Of a stretch of DNA of 64,000 bases, positions 9,343 to 17,316 are shown piece by piece. Under the pieces are notes generated by a model, which ran no database searches, was not told the DNA's origin, and saw nothing but the letters and a program-made list of their open reading frames with translations. A program made the translations under genes and the position numbers. The stretch covers positions 1,055,001 through 1,119,000 of the forward strand of contig NZ_CP015637.1 of the NCBI RefSeq assembly GCF_001708445.1, in the 5' to 3' direction. The stretch is from Pseudomonas fluorescens. Its GTDB lineage: Bacteria; Pseudomonadota; Gammaproteobacteria; Pseudomonadales; Pseudomonadaceae. The number at the start of each line of letters is the position of its first letter. Within the stretch, counting starts at the first letter, position 1.

Positions 9343-9360
9343 ACTGACAGCGCTGTCAGT
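9343..9360. promoter_or_regulatory. 18-bp perfect palindrome upstream of the RND operon
   Basis: ACTGACAGCGCTGTCAGT is self-complementary along its whole length and lies 80 bp upstream of the adaptor start. Heavy-metal-type OmpR regulators (CusR, CopR) bind dyads with TGACA/TGTCA half-sites, so the regulator encoded in this operon is the natural candidate. It could also serve the divergent gene at 9477. Confidence 0.6.
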
Positions 9361-9476
9361 AAACTCCGACCATTCGTACAGGTGGTGGTTAAAGATCCGA
9401 AGGGCGCAGGTATACTGCGCGCCAGTGTGGCTCGCAAGTCGGCCCCACATCATTTTTTGCACGCTCCGGAGCTTCC

Positions 9477-9710
9477 ATGAATTCCCCGACACAACCCCCT
9501 GTTGAAGCGGCCGACATCGTCGATCCGGCCAGCGCCGAAAGCGTTGAGAAGACCGAGATCCCGGCGTTCAAGTTTCCGTTCAAGCCGGGTGAACTGGCCG
9601 GGGCGAAAAATGCGGCCCAGCCTTGGTACAAGAACGGCGCCAAGAACGGCCACACCAAGTCGCCGGGCATGGCGCCACCGGGGACGCGTCGTTCAATGGG
9701 TAAACGCTGA
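9477..9710 (+). CDS. Small conserved hypothetical protein, 77 residues
   Basis: The ATG has GGAG seven bases upstream. The protein has an acidic N-terminal half (EAADIVDPASAESVEKTE) and a basic, Gly/Pro/Asn-rich C-terminal half (NAAQPWYKNGAKNGHTKS), with no membrane segment, signal peptide or Cys. I do not recognise a family. The composition suggests a disordered, cytoplasmic, possibly nucleic-acid-binding protein. It is transcribed divergently from the RND operon and stands alone. Confidence 0.65.
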   Translation: MNSPTQPPVEAADIVDPASAESVEKTEIPAFKFPFKPGELAGAKNAAQPWYKNGAKNGHTKSPGMAPPGTRRSMGKR

Positions 9711-9816
9711 GACTAACAAGTCGCACGCTGTGTCGACTATTGCCTACAGCGCGTGCTGATATTTCTGCTTGTAGGTCCGCGTCTATTTCTTGAAAGCTTG
9801 CACGACATTTGCTCCA

Positions 9817-9838
9817 CCCCGGTCGGCTTTTACCGGGG
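9817..9838 (+). other. Small GC-rich hairpin in the leader of the solute-binding protein gene
   Basis: CCCCGGT and ACCGGGG form a 7-bp stem with an 8-base loop, about 45 bp upstream of the next start. There is no T-run, so it is not a classical terminator. Confidence 0.35.
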
Positions 9839-9881
9839 GGCGGGGCGTGGTGAGGCTGGTTTTCCGGAAAAGGACGTCCCC

Positions 9882-10673
9882 GTGACCCTGATACACCGCT
9901 GTGTGGCGCATACCTTATGGCTGTTGAGTGTGGTGTTCTGCACGGCAGCGGCGGGTGACCCACCCCGTCATGAAATTCGCTTCGCCGTCGCCGCACAATT
10001 TCCCCCGTTCCAAAGCCGCAATCAGCAAGGCCAACTGGTCGGGCTGAATATCGAACTGGGCAACGCTTTATGCCTGCAACTGAATGTGCGCTGTACCTGG
10101 GTCGACCAGGTGCTTGTGGAGAACTTTCCGGCCCTGGATGCCCACCAATTCGATGCGATCATGGGCATAGCCCAGACGTCGAAGCGGCGGCAATGGGCGA
10201 ACTTCACCGAAGACCTCTATCCGTTCACCACACGCCTGGTGGCCCGAAAATCATCGGGCCTGCTGCCCAGCGTGCGGTCCTTGAAAGGCAAGTGTGTCGG
10301 CGTATTGGTGGGGAGCAACCGCGAAGCCTTTGCCCTGGCGCAGTGGGCGCCGAAAGGCGTTATCGTCAAGGGCTTCTGGCGCAATGATGAGCTGGTACGC
10401 AGCCTGGTGGCAGGCGATATCGATGCCACGCTGCAAGGCACCGTGGAAATTCGCGAAGCCTTGCTCGACAGCGCCGAGGGCCAGGATTTCGATTTCCTCG
10501 GGCCCGCGGTTTCCGGGGAATTGCTGGGCAGCGGTGTGGCGATCGCCGTGCGCAAGCCTGACACCGCGTTGCGCAATGAGCTTAACGGCGCGTTGGAGCA
10601 ACTGATGCACAACGGCGAATACCAGCGGATCATCCAGCCTTACCGCCTGGACGCCCCATTCCCCTCGCCGTGA
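9882..10673 (+). CDS. Periplasmic solute-binding protein, family 3 (amino-acid type)
   Basis: 263 residues from the GTG at 9882, with AAGGA eight bases upstream; the open frame continues upstream to 9753 but lacks a good start. It has a signal peptide (HTLWLLSVVFCTAAAG) and the family-3 pattern EIRFAVAAQFPPFQS...GLNIELGNALC, DAIMGIAQTSKRRQWANFTEDLYPF and LKGKCVGVLVGSNREAF. These proteins bind amino acids for ABC import or act as sensor domains. There are no transporter genes next to it, so it is an orphan binding protein. Confidence 0.8.
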   Translation: MTLIHRCVAHTLWLLSVVFCTAAAGDPPRHEIRFAVAAQFPPFQSRNQQGQLVGLNIELGNALCLQLNVRCTWVDQVLVENFPALDAHQFDAIMGIAQTSKRRQWANFTEDLYPFTTRLVARKSSGLLPSVRSLKGKCVGVLVGSNREAFALAQWAPKGVIVKGFWRNDELVRSLVAGDIDATLQGTVEIREALLDSAEGQDFDFLGPAVSGELLGSGVAIAVRKPDTALRNELNGALEQLMHNGEYQRIIQPYRLDAPFPSP

Positions 10674-10710
10674 TGGCTAATAATTGCGCGGAACATGCGC
10701 TGGGAATGTC

Positions 10711-10730
10711 GCCCGCTATCGTGAGCGGGC
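10711..10730. terminator. Short hairpin between convergent genes
   Basis: GCCCGCT and AGCGGGC form a 7-bp stem with a 6-base loop in the 65-bp gap between the solute-binding protein and the YkgJ-type gene. There is no T-run on either side, so termination activity is uncertain. Confidence 0.4.
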
Positions 10731-10738
10731 CTGAAAGG

Positions 10739-11482
10739 CTAAGCCGCTCGTAACGGGATGAACGCATAATTGGCCGGCACCTCGGTGGCAATCTGCGCCC
10801 CGGCGTCGAGCAGCTGTTCGGCGATGTCCATCCCCGACACATGAAACACCCACTCATTGGCCACGCTCGGCTGGTCCGCCGCCCGCTCGATCGCCTGGGC
10901 AAACGCGCCCATGTCCGGCAGGTATGCGGTAAACCCATCGCCCTTGAGCGCCGTGGTCCGAATACCCAGCAAGGCGCACACCGCCTCCTTGGTCTGCACA
11001 TCGTCACGGTCGGCCTGGCGCGAGCGGCGGATCAGTTCCGCCAGTTCCAGGTCCATCAACTCACCGCCGACGATCAGCGCCGGGCCCTGTTCCCAGGATT
11101 CCGGCGGGCAATCCTTGGCAGCCGGGTTCAGCGGGATATGCGGGTTGATCTCCATCGGGTAGATGCGGCACACCAGTGGCCGGCGCTCATAGATGCGACA
11201 CAGGTTGTCTTCGTCAAGATTCCGGCAGCGTCCAGCGTTGTAGGCGGCAAATGTGATGGCCACGAACGCTTCGGTAGTGCCGCTGGGTACCACCACTGAT
11301 CGGCGTTCTGCGTGTTCACGTTGTGGCTGGGGCAGGCCCAGGCCATTGCCGAGAAAACCCTCCACCAGAACGATGACATTACCGCCGTCAGCCGCCCACT
11401 GTCGGGCTTCTTCGAGGGTCAGGGGGACATGGTGGTCGGTGCAGCATTTACCGCAACCGACGCAGGAAAAATGAGTGTTCAT
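10739..11482 (-). CDS. YkgJ-family cysteine-cluster protein
   Basis: 247 residues from the ATG at 11482 (an in-frame start 7 codons upstream is possible). It opens with FSCVGCGKCCTDHHVPLT, the CxxCxxCC cluster of the YkgJ/UPF0153 family, and a second set follows (GRCRNLDEDNLCRIYERRPLVCRIYP). The family is thought to chelate zinc or an iron-sulfur cluster, but its function is not established. The C-terminal 90 residues have no recognised domain. It is downstream of the GNAT gene on the same strand, with a gap of about 110 bp. Confidence 0.8.
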   Translation of the reverse strand: MNTHFSCVGCGKCCTDHHVPLTLEEARQWAADGGNVIVLVEGFLGNGLGLPQPQREHAERRSVVVPSGTTEAFVAITFAAYNAGRCRNLDEDNLCRIYERRPLVCRIYPMEINPHIPLNPAAKDCPPESWEQGPALIVGGELMDLELAELIRRSRQADRDDVQTKEAVCALLGIRTTALKGDGFTAYLPDMGAFAQAIERAADQPSVANEWVFHVSGMDIAEQLLDAGAQIATEVPANYAFIPLRAA

Positions 11483-11590
11483 GGCGGAACTGTCACCAGG
11501 CAAGGTCAGAAGGCACGCTCGAACGGCGACGGGTTATGACCTCTTTCCACCATTCAATGACTCTGGAAGCAAGTTATGCGCCAGCCTCTG

Positions 11591-12073
11591 TCAGTCCTCG
11601 ACGACCACATCCCGCAGTACGAAGACCATGCCCGTACTTTCATACAGCTTGCGCGCGCGCAGGTTGCGTTCCAGTACCTTGAGATCCACATAGGGTTCAC
11701 CGCGCTGCTTGAACACTTGGAAGGCATGCAGCAACAGGGCCCGGCCCAGCCCTTGGCCCTGGGCGCAAGGGTGAACTGAAAGGTTCTTGATGAAGGCGCT
11801 GGTCCAGCATTGGGCCACGCCGAGAACGCCTTCGCCGTTACTGGCGACCAGGCAGAGCGTGGGGTCGAATTCGGCATCGGTAATGAATTGGTGCCGCCAG
11901 GTTTCCAGCTGGGCGACGCGGCCACCGCCCTGGGCCTGGGTCATGCGCAATACCGCATGAATGGCCGGAGCCAGGTCGTCGCGATAATGATCCAACACCG
12001 TCCCGGCCGGCCATTGCGGCGCGGGCAGGCTGCCGGTGAGGTCGCGGCGCAGCAGTTGGAAATACTCGGCCAC
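11591..12073 (-). CDS. GNAT-family N-acetyltransferase
   Basis: 160 residues. Motif A of the GNAT fold is visible as IKNLSVHPCAQGQGLGRALLLHAFQ (the QGQGLG acetyl-CoA loop), followed by ERNLRARKLYESTGM, typical of motif B. The substrate is unknown. The GTG start is 3 bp after the cheV stop, so the two are probably co-transcribed and translationally coupled. Confidence 0.85.
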   Translation of the reverse strand: MAEYFQLLRRDLTGSLPAPQWPAGTVLDHYRDDLAPAIHAVLRMTQAQGGGRVAQLETWRHQFITDAEFDPTLCLVASNGEGVLGVAQCWTSAFIKNLSVHPCAQGQGLGRALLLHAFQVFKQRGEPYVDLKVLERNLRARKLYESTGMVFVLRDVVVED

Positions 12074-12076
12074 CGC

Positions 12077-12979
12077 CTACAGGCCTTTTTCGGCCACGGC
12101 CTTGGCGGCGACGACCAGGCACTTGGTCAGTTCCGGCGAGGAGAATTTGGTCAGCACTGCGTTGGCTCCGGCCAGGCGGGCTTTTTCGCTGTTCATCGCA
12201 CTGTCCAGGGAGGTGTGCAACAGCACATAGAGGTCCTGGAAGTCCGGGGTTTCGCGCAACGTGCGGGTGAGGGCGTAGCCGTCCATCTCGGACATCTCGA
12301 TGTCCGAGACCACCACATTGATCTGTTCGACCGTGCCTTGCAGCTCCAGCAACACGTCGATGGCTTCCTTGGCACTGCGTGCGGTATGGCAGGTCAGGCC
12401 GAGGTTGCGCAGGGTGTGCACCGATTGTTGCAATGCCACTTGGCTGTCATCGACCACCAGAATCCGCGCGTTGCCGAGCACTTCGGCCTCTTCCATGGTC
12501 AAGTCGGTCGGCGCCACTTCAATCGGCGCCGGCGCGATGGCGTGGATGACTTTTTCGATGTCCAGCACCTGCACCAGCCCGCCTTCCACCTGCGTGACCC
12601 CGGTGATAAACGAGCGGTTGCCGCCCGAACCGTAGGGTGGCGGGCGAATATCGGTGGTCAGGCAATGCACGATCTTGCTCACCGCCTGCACATGCAGGCC
12701 CTGTTTGGAGCGGCTGACGTCAGTAACGATCAGGCAACCACCGTCCGGGTCGGCCAGGGGCATTTCCCCCAGGGCACGGCTCAGGTCGATCACCGACAGC
12801 GAGGCCCCGCGCAAGGTGGCGATACCCTTCACATGGGGGTGGGACTCCGGCAGCTTGGTCAGCGGCGGGCAGGGGATGATTTCACTGACTTTCAGCAGGT
12901 TGATAGCCATCAGCTTGCCGCTACGCAAGGTAAAGAGCAGAAGCGAGAGTGAGTCTGCGCGGGCTTTAGTGGTGGACAT
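12077..12979 (-). CDS. cheV: Chemotaxis coupling protein CheV
   Basis: 300 residues with a CheW-like domain (about 1-160, with VKGIATLRGASLSVIDL and ITGVTQVEGGLVQVLDIE) followed by a receiver domain (ARILVVDDSQ, VVSDIEMSEMDGYAL with the phospho-acceptor Asp, and a late TKFSSPEL Lys). CheV couples chemoreceptors to CheA and can be tuned by phosphorylation. The ribosome site AGAAGG is good. A FliA-type promoter at 13023-13049 places it in the motility regulon. Pseudomonads have several CheV paralogues, and which one this is cannot be told here. Confidence 0.92.
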   Translation of the reverse strand: MSTTKARADSLSLLLFTLRSGKLMAINLLKVSEIIPCPPLTKLPESHPHVKGIATLRGASLSVIDLSRALGEMPLADPDGGCLIVTDVSRSKQGLHVQAVSKIVHCLTTDIRPPPYGSGGNRSFITGVTQVEGGLVQVLDIEKVIHAIAPAPIEVAPTDLTMEEAEVLGNARILVVDDSQVALQQSVHTLRNLGLTCHTARSAKEAIDVLLELQGTVEQINVVVSDIEMSEMDGYALTRTLRETPDFQDLYVLLHTSLDSAMNSEKARLAGANAVLTKFSSPELTKCLVVAAKAVAEKGL

Positions 12980-13022
12980 AAAAACCTTCTGTGAATCAAG
13001 GATGACGAACTTCTATTGAGGG

Positions 13023-13049
13023 TTATCGACTTGGGAGGGCCAGGCTTTA
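13023..13049 (-). promoter_or_regulatory. Candidate FliA (sigma-28) promoter of cheV
   Basis: Read on the minus strand: TAAAGCCT, 11 bp, GTCGATAA. The consensus is TAAAGTTT, 11 bp, GCCGATAA, so 13 of 16 positions match with the exact spacing. It lies 44 bp upstream of the cheV start. Confidence 0.7.
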
Positions 13050-13075
13050 ACCGGATTTTGTGCTGGGGTGAATTC

Positions 13076-13275
13076 ATGTGGGCGGGTCAACCCTAATGTC
13101 AGTCAGTCAAGCGTACATTGCTTTCTCTTCTGTAGGAGCGAGCTTGCTCGCGAAAAACCTCAACGATAACGCGTGCTTCCTGAATGAACGCGGCGCCTGT
13201 GAGTTTTTCGCGAGCAAGCTCGCTCCTACAAAAAAAGCCTTAACTGACTGGCGTTAGGTAAGCCCCCCGCCCACA
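13076..13275. repeat. Nested REP composite 1
   Basis: The outer inverted arms are GTGGGCGGG...CCCTAATGTCAGTCAGTCAAG on the left and CTTAACTGACTGGCGTTAGG...CCCGCCCAC on the right. Inside their loop sits a complete 100-bp REPIN at 13131-13230, bounded by TGTAGGAGCGAGCTTGCTCG and its inverse. The element fills most of the gap between cheV and the hydroxyacid dehydrogenase. Confidence 0.9.
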
Positions 13276-13286
13276 TCGGATTCCTG

Positions 13287-14261
13287 TCAGCCTTTCCAGA
13301 CGTGTGGGTTAACCAGGTCCTGCGGGCGTTGGCCCAGCAGGGCCGCGCGCAGGTTGTCCAGCGCGCGGTTGGCCATGGCTTCGCGGGTTTCGTCGGTGGC
13401 CGAGCCGATATGCGGCAGGGTCACCGCGTTGCTCAGTTGAAACAGCGGCGATTCGCTCAGCGGTTCCTTCTCGTACACATCCAGGCCGGCGCCGCGAATG
13501 GTGTGGTTTTGCAGGGCCTGGATCAGTGCCGGTTCATCCACCACCGGGCCACGGGAAATGTTGATCAGGATGGCGCTGGATTTCATCAGCCCCAGTTCGC
13601 GGGTGCTGATCAGGTGACGGGTCTTGTCGCTCAACGGCACGACCAGGCAGACGAAATCCGCCTCGGCCAGCAATTGGTCCAGGCTGCGAAACTGTGCGCC
13701 CAGTTCCTGTTCCAACGCGGTCTTGCGGCTGTTGCCGCTGTACAGGATCGGCATGTTGAACCCCAGGCGCCCGCGACGGGCCACGGCCGCGCCGATATTG
13801 CCCATGCCGACGATACCGAGGGTCTTGCCATGCACATCGCAGCCAAACAGCGGTGCGCCAACACTGGCTTTCCACTGGCCGGCCTTGGTCCACGCATCCA
13901 GTTCGGCCACGCGGCGCGCGCTGCTCATCAGCAGGGCGAAGGCCAGGTCGGCGGTGCTTTCGGTAAGTACGTCAGGGGTGTTGGTGAGCATGATCCCGCG
14001 CTCGTTGAAGTACGGCACGTCATAGTTGTCGTAGCCCACCGACACGCTGGAGACCACTTCCAGCCTGCTCGCCCCTTCGAGCTGTTCGCGGCCCAGCTTG
14101 CGGCCTACGCCGATCAGGCCATGGGCATGGGGCAGGGCTTCGTTGAACTGTGCATTGATGTCACCCAGCTTGGGGTTGGGCGCGATCACCTCGAAATCCT
14201 GTTGCAGGCGTTCGATCATGGGCGGGGTGATACGGCTGAAGGCGAGGACAGTCTTTTTCAT
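13287..14261 (-). CDS. NAD(P)-dependent D-2-hydroxyacid dehydrogenase (glyoxylate/gluconate reductase type)
   Basis: 324 residues from the ATG at 14261; an in-frame ATG five codons upstream is an alternative. It has the Rossmann motif GIVGMGNIGAAVARRG, the substrate Arg in NISRGPVVDEPALI, the Glu in DVYEKEPL and the catalytic His in LPHIGSATDETR. The sequence resembles Pseudomonas 2-ketogluconate/glyoxylate reductases (TkrA/GhrB), which reduce 2-keto acids with NADPH. It stands alone here, without the ketogluconate genes, so substrate assignment is tentative. The gene is bracketed by two inverted repeat composites. Confidence 0.88.
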   Translation of the reverse strand: MKKTVLAFSRITPPMIERLQQDFEVIAPNPKLGDINAQFNEALPHAHGLIGVGRKLGREQLEGASRLEVVSSVSVGYDNYDVPYFNERGIMLTNTPDVLTESTADLAFALLMSSARRVAELDAWTKAGQWKASVGAPLFGCDVHGKTLGIVGMGNIGAAVARRGRLGFNMPILYSGNSRKTALEQELGAQFRSLDQLLAEADFVCLVVPLSDKTRHLISTRELGLMKSSAILINISRGPVVDEPALIQALQNHTIRGAGLDVYEKEPLSESPLFQLSNAVTLPHIGSATDETREAMANRALDNLRAALLGQRPQDLVNPHVWKG

Positions 14262-14390
14262 TGCAGGCGGGCTCATCGACTACGGAAGAATGCCAAGCAC
14301 GCTAACATTCCTGGTTACGATTGTCAGGACATGCACCGCTGTGGGGGAACCCGCTGAATCTCCGACTCAGCGCTGCCGCACAGCAACGCC

Positions 14391-14584
14391 TGTGGCGAGC
14401 GGGCTGTTGTGGCAAGCCCTAATGCCGTTCAGTTAAGGCTTTTTTGTAGGAGCGAGCTTGCTCGCGAAGAACTCACAGGCGCCGACACGCGTGATCGTTG
14501 ACGTTTTTCGCGAGCAAGCTCGCTCCTACAGAAGGCGATGTACGCTTAACTGAACGGCATTATGGCAAACCCGCTCGCCACAAC
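14391..14584. repeat. Nested REP composite 2 (inverted relative to composite 1)
   Basis: The outer arms are TGTGGCGAGCGGG...AATGCCGTTCAGTTAAG on the left and CTTAACTGAACGGCATT...CCCGCTCGCCACA on the right. An inner REPIN at 14445-14530 (86 bp, its loop about 14 bp shorter than in the other copies) is bounded by TGTAGGAGCGAGCTTGCTCG and its inverse. The flanks of the inner unit (GGCTTTTTT left, GCGATGTACGCTTAAC right) are the reverse complement of those in composite 1, so the two are in opposite orientation. Confidence 0.9.
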
Positions 14585-14618
14585 AGCTCGCTCACTACAC
14601 AAGTGGGGTCGTTTAATA

Positions 14619-15587
14619 TCAGTTCGCCATCCGCACGCTGCCCAGGCTGCCGCTCACCTCATACGCCACCAGTTCCGCCTGGTGCGCCGCCAGAATCTCC
14701 GGCAGCGAGCCGCGCAGGTATTCCACCCACGTCTTGATCTTCGCATCCAGGTACTGGCGCGACGGGTAGATGGCGTACAGGTTCAATTCCTGGGACCGGT
14801 AGTTGGGCATGACCCGCACCAGCGTGCCGTTGCGCAAGCCTTCGATGGCGGCGTACACCGGCAGCAGGCCGACGCCCATGCCGCTGGTGATCGCGGTTTT
14901 CATCGCGTCGGCCGAGTTCACCAGGAACGGCGAGGTGTTGATCGCTACGCTTTCCTGGCCTTCGGGGCCGTTGAAGGTCCATTTGTCCAGTTGGATCACC
15001 GGGCTGACCAGGCGCAGGCACGCGTGGTTGAGCAAGTCATGGGGGCGTTGCGCGCAGCCCTTGGCCTTGACGTAATCCGGCGAGGCACAGGCGATGCTGT
15101 AGGTAATGCCCAGGCGCTGGGACACGAAACCCGAATCCGGCAGCTCGCTGGCCAGCACGATGGACACGTCGTAGCCCTCGTCGAGCAGGTCTGGCACGCG
15201 GTTGGCCAGGGTCAGGTCGAAGGTCACGTCGGGATGAGTCCGGCGGTAGCGCGCAATCGCATCGATGACGAAATGCTGGCCGATACCGGTCATGGTATGC
15301 ACTTTCAACTGCCCGGCCGGGCGTGCATGGGCGTCACTGGCCTCGGCCTCGGCCTCCTCGACATAGGCCAGGATCTGTTCGCAGCGCAGCAAATAACGTT
15401 TGCCGGCTTCTGTCAGTGCGATGCGTCGGGTGGTGCGGTTGAGCAAGCGGGTTTGCAGATGGGCCTCCAGGTTGGAGACTGCGCGCGAGACGTTGGCAGT
15501 GGTGGTGTCCAGTTGGGCGGCGGCGGCGGTGAAGCTGCCGGCTTCGGCCACGCAACTGAAAGCGCGCATGTTTTGCAAAGTGTCCAT
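14619..15587 (-). CDS. LysR-family transcriptional regulator
   Basis: 322 residues: an N-terminal winged helix (MRAFSCVAEAGSFTAAAAQL... RAVSNLEAHLQTRLLNRTTR) and a LysR substrate-binding domain from about residue 90. It is transcribed divergently from the efflux operon at 15771. The same arrangement as E. coli aaeR-aaeXAB suggests that it controls that operon in response to an aromatic acid, but this is inferred from context. Two related 15-bp boxes lie in the shared promoter region. Confidence 0.9.
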   Translation of the reverse strand: MDTLQNMRAFSCVAEAGSFTAAAAQLDTTTANVSRAVSNLEAHLQTRLLNRTTRRIALTEAGKRYLLRCEQILAYVEEAEAEASDAHARPAGQLKVHTMTGIGQHFVIDAIARYRRTHPDVTFDLTLANRVPDLLDEGYDVSIVLASELPDSGFVSQRLGITYSIACASPDYVKAKGCAQRPHDLLNHACLRLVSPVIQLDKWTFNGPEGQESVAINTSPFLVNSADAMKTAITSGMGVGLLPVYAAIEGLRNGTLVRVMPNYRSQELNLYAIYPSRQYLDAKIKTWVEYLRGSLPEILAAHQAELVAYEVSGSLGSVRMAN

Positions 15588-15615
15588 GGAGTGTTCTCAG
15601 GGGAGATAACAAATT

Positions 15616-15685
15616 GTGACAGAAAGTTACGCCGTCCAGTGATCCCTACCAACGGATTATCGCCTGAACGGTAACAAAGATTCAC
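15616..15685. promoter_or_regulatory. Two related boxes in the divergent LysR/efflux promoter region
   Basis: GTGACAGAAAGTTAC at 15616-15630 and GTAACAAAGATTCAC at 15671-15685 match at 10 of 15 positions, 55 bp apart. Two sites for one regulator in a divergent promoter fit LysR-type recognition and activation sites. The boxes are imperfect and the assignment is tentative. Confidence 0.4.
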
Positions 15686-15770
15686 AGGAATACCAGCTTA
15701 TCGCCATTCCCCTGGCCGCCTAGAATTGCGCCACCTTCCCCGCAACACCCACCTCAGGAATTCGTTCGCC

Positions 15771-17306
15771 GTGCCGCGTCGCATCAGCAGAGAGCTGAAG
15801 ACTCTCATTTACAGGGAGCTGAAGGCTCTCAGTGTTTGCGCCTTATCGTTAGCAATCAGCGGCTGCATCGGAACCGGAGGAATCGCCCCCCAAGGCCAGG
15901 CCCTCGACGCCAATCAATTGGCCACCGACGAGGCGATCCAGAGCGCCGCGCGCGACGCCCACTGGCCCACCGCCCAATGGTGGCAAGCCTACGGCGACCC
16001 GCAATTGAACCGCTGGGTCGACCTCGCTACGCGCGACAGCCCAAGCATGGCCATCGCCGCTGCTCGGGTGCGCGAAGCGCGGGCCATGGCCGGGATTGCC
16101 GAGTCGGCCGAGTCGTTGCAGATCAACAGTGACACCACCCTCAAACGCCACAACTGGCCGAACGATCAGTTCTACGGCCCGGGTGCATTGAGCGGTTCCA
16201 ACACCTGGGACAACAATACGTCCCTGGGCTTCAGCTACGCACTCGACCTGTGGGGCCGCGAAAGCAACGCCACCGAACGTGCCGTCGACCTGGCGCACAT
16301 GAGCGCGGCCGAAGCCCGCCAGGCTCAGCTGGAATTGCAGAACAACGTGGTACGCGCCTATATCCAGCTGTCGTTGCACTACGCCAACCGCGATATCGTC
16401 GCGGCGACGTTGGCCCAGCAACAGCAGATTCTCGATCTGGCCAATAAGCGCCTGAACGCCGGGATCGGCACCCATTTCGATGTCAGCCAGGCCGAAACCC
16501 CGCTGCCGGAAACCCACCGTCAATTGGATGCGCTGGACGAAGAAATCGCCCTGAGCCGTAACCAGTTGGCCGCGTTGGCGGGCAAGGGGCCGGGGGAGGG
16601 CGCGCAGTTGCAACGCCCCACGTTGTCCCTTGCGGCACCCCTGAAGTTGCCATCGAGCCTGCCGGTGCAACTGCTTGGCCAGCGTCCCGACGTGGTCGCC
16701 AGCCGTTGGCAGGTCGCGGCGCAAGCCCGTGGCATCGATGTGGCGCATGCCGGTTTCTATCCCAATGTCGACCTGGTCGGCAGCCTCGGCTACATGGCCA
16801 CCGGCGGTGGCCTGCTGGGCTTTCTCGCCGGCAAGAAATTCAATTACAACGTCGGCCCGGCGATCACCTTGCCCATTTTCGACGGCGGCCGCCTGCGGGC
16901 AGAGTTGGGCGAGGCCAGCGCCGGCTATGACATCGCCGTGGCGCGCTACAACCAGACCCTGGTCAATGCGCTCAAGGGCATCAGCGACCAGTTGATCCGC
17001 CGCGAATCCATGGACAAGCAGGCGGGTTTTGCCGCGCAGTCGGTGGCCTCGGCGCAGAAAACCTACGACATCGCGATGATCGCCTACCAGCGTGGCCTTA
17101 CCGACTACCTCAATGTGCTGAACGCCCAGACCCTGTTGTTCCGCCAGCAGCAAGTCGAGCAGCAAGTGCAGGCGGCCCGCTTGAGCGCGCATGCCGAACT
17201 GGTGACCGCCCTGGGCGGCGGCGTCAGAGCCGGCGACGACGTACCGCAGGACACCAGGACCCTCCCGAGCAAAACCCCTGCGGCGCTTGCCGTGTTTGAT
17301 CACTGA
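15771..17306 (+). CDS. Outer-membrane factor lipoprotein, NodT/OprM type
   Basis: 511 residues from the GTG at 15771, which has AGGAA 10 bases upstream; the in-frame TTG at 15726 lacks one. It has a lipoprotein signal with lipobox AISGC, then two repeated coiled-coil/TolC halves (PQLNRWVDLATRDSPSMAIAAARVREARA and the AYQRGLTDYLNVLNAQ segment typical of NodT proteins). It forms the outer-membrane exit duct. It is the first gene of an operon with the FUSC pump, a DUF1656 protein and an HlyD adaptor, which makes a complete tripartite exporter. Confidence 0.9.
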   Translation: MPRRISRELKTLIYRELKALSVCALSLAISGCIGTGGIAPQGQALDANQLATDEAIQSAARDAHWPTAQWWQAYGDPQLNRWVDLATRDSPSMAIAAARVREARAMAGIAESAESLQINSDTTLKRHNWPNDQFYGPGALSGSNTWDNNTSLGFSYALDLWGRESNATERAVDLAHMSAAEARQAQLELQNNVVRAYIQLSLHYANRDIVAATLAQQQQILDLANKRLNAGIGTHFDVSQAETPLPETHRQLDALDEEIALSRNQLAALAGKGPGEGAQLQRPTLSLAAPLKLPSSLPVQLLGQRPDVVASRWQVAAQARGIDVAHAGFYPNVDLVGSLGYMATGGGLLGFLAGKKFNYNVGPAITLPIFDGGRLRAELGEASAGYDIAVARYNQTLVNALKGISDQLIRRESMDKQAGFAAQSVASAQKTYDIAMIAYQRGLTDYLNVLNAQTLLFRQQQVEQQVQAARLSAHAELVTALGGGVRAGDDVPQDTRTLPSKTPAALAVFDH

Positions 17307-17316
17307 GTAGGCGTTC

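Noticed and set aside
13076..14584. Insertion sequence around the hydroxyacid dehydrogenase
   Set aside because: The inverted flanks are REP composites and there is no transposase or target duplication that I can see. The enclosed gene is a normal metabolic gene.
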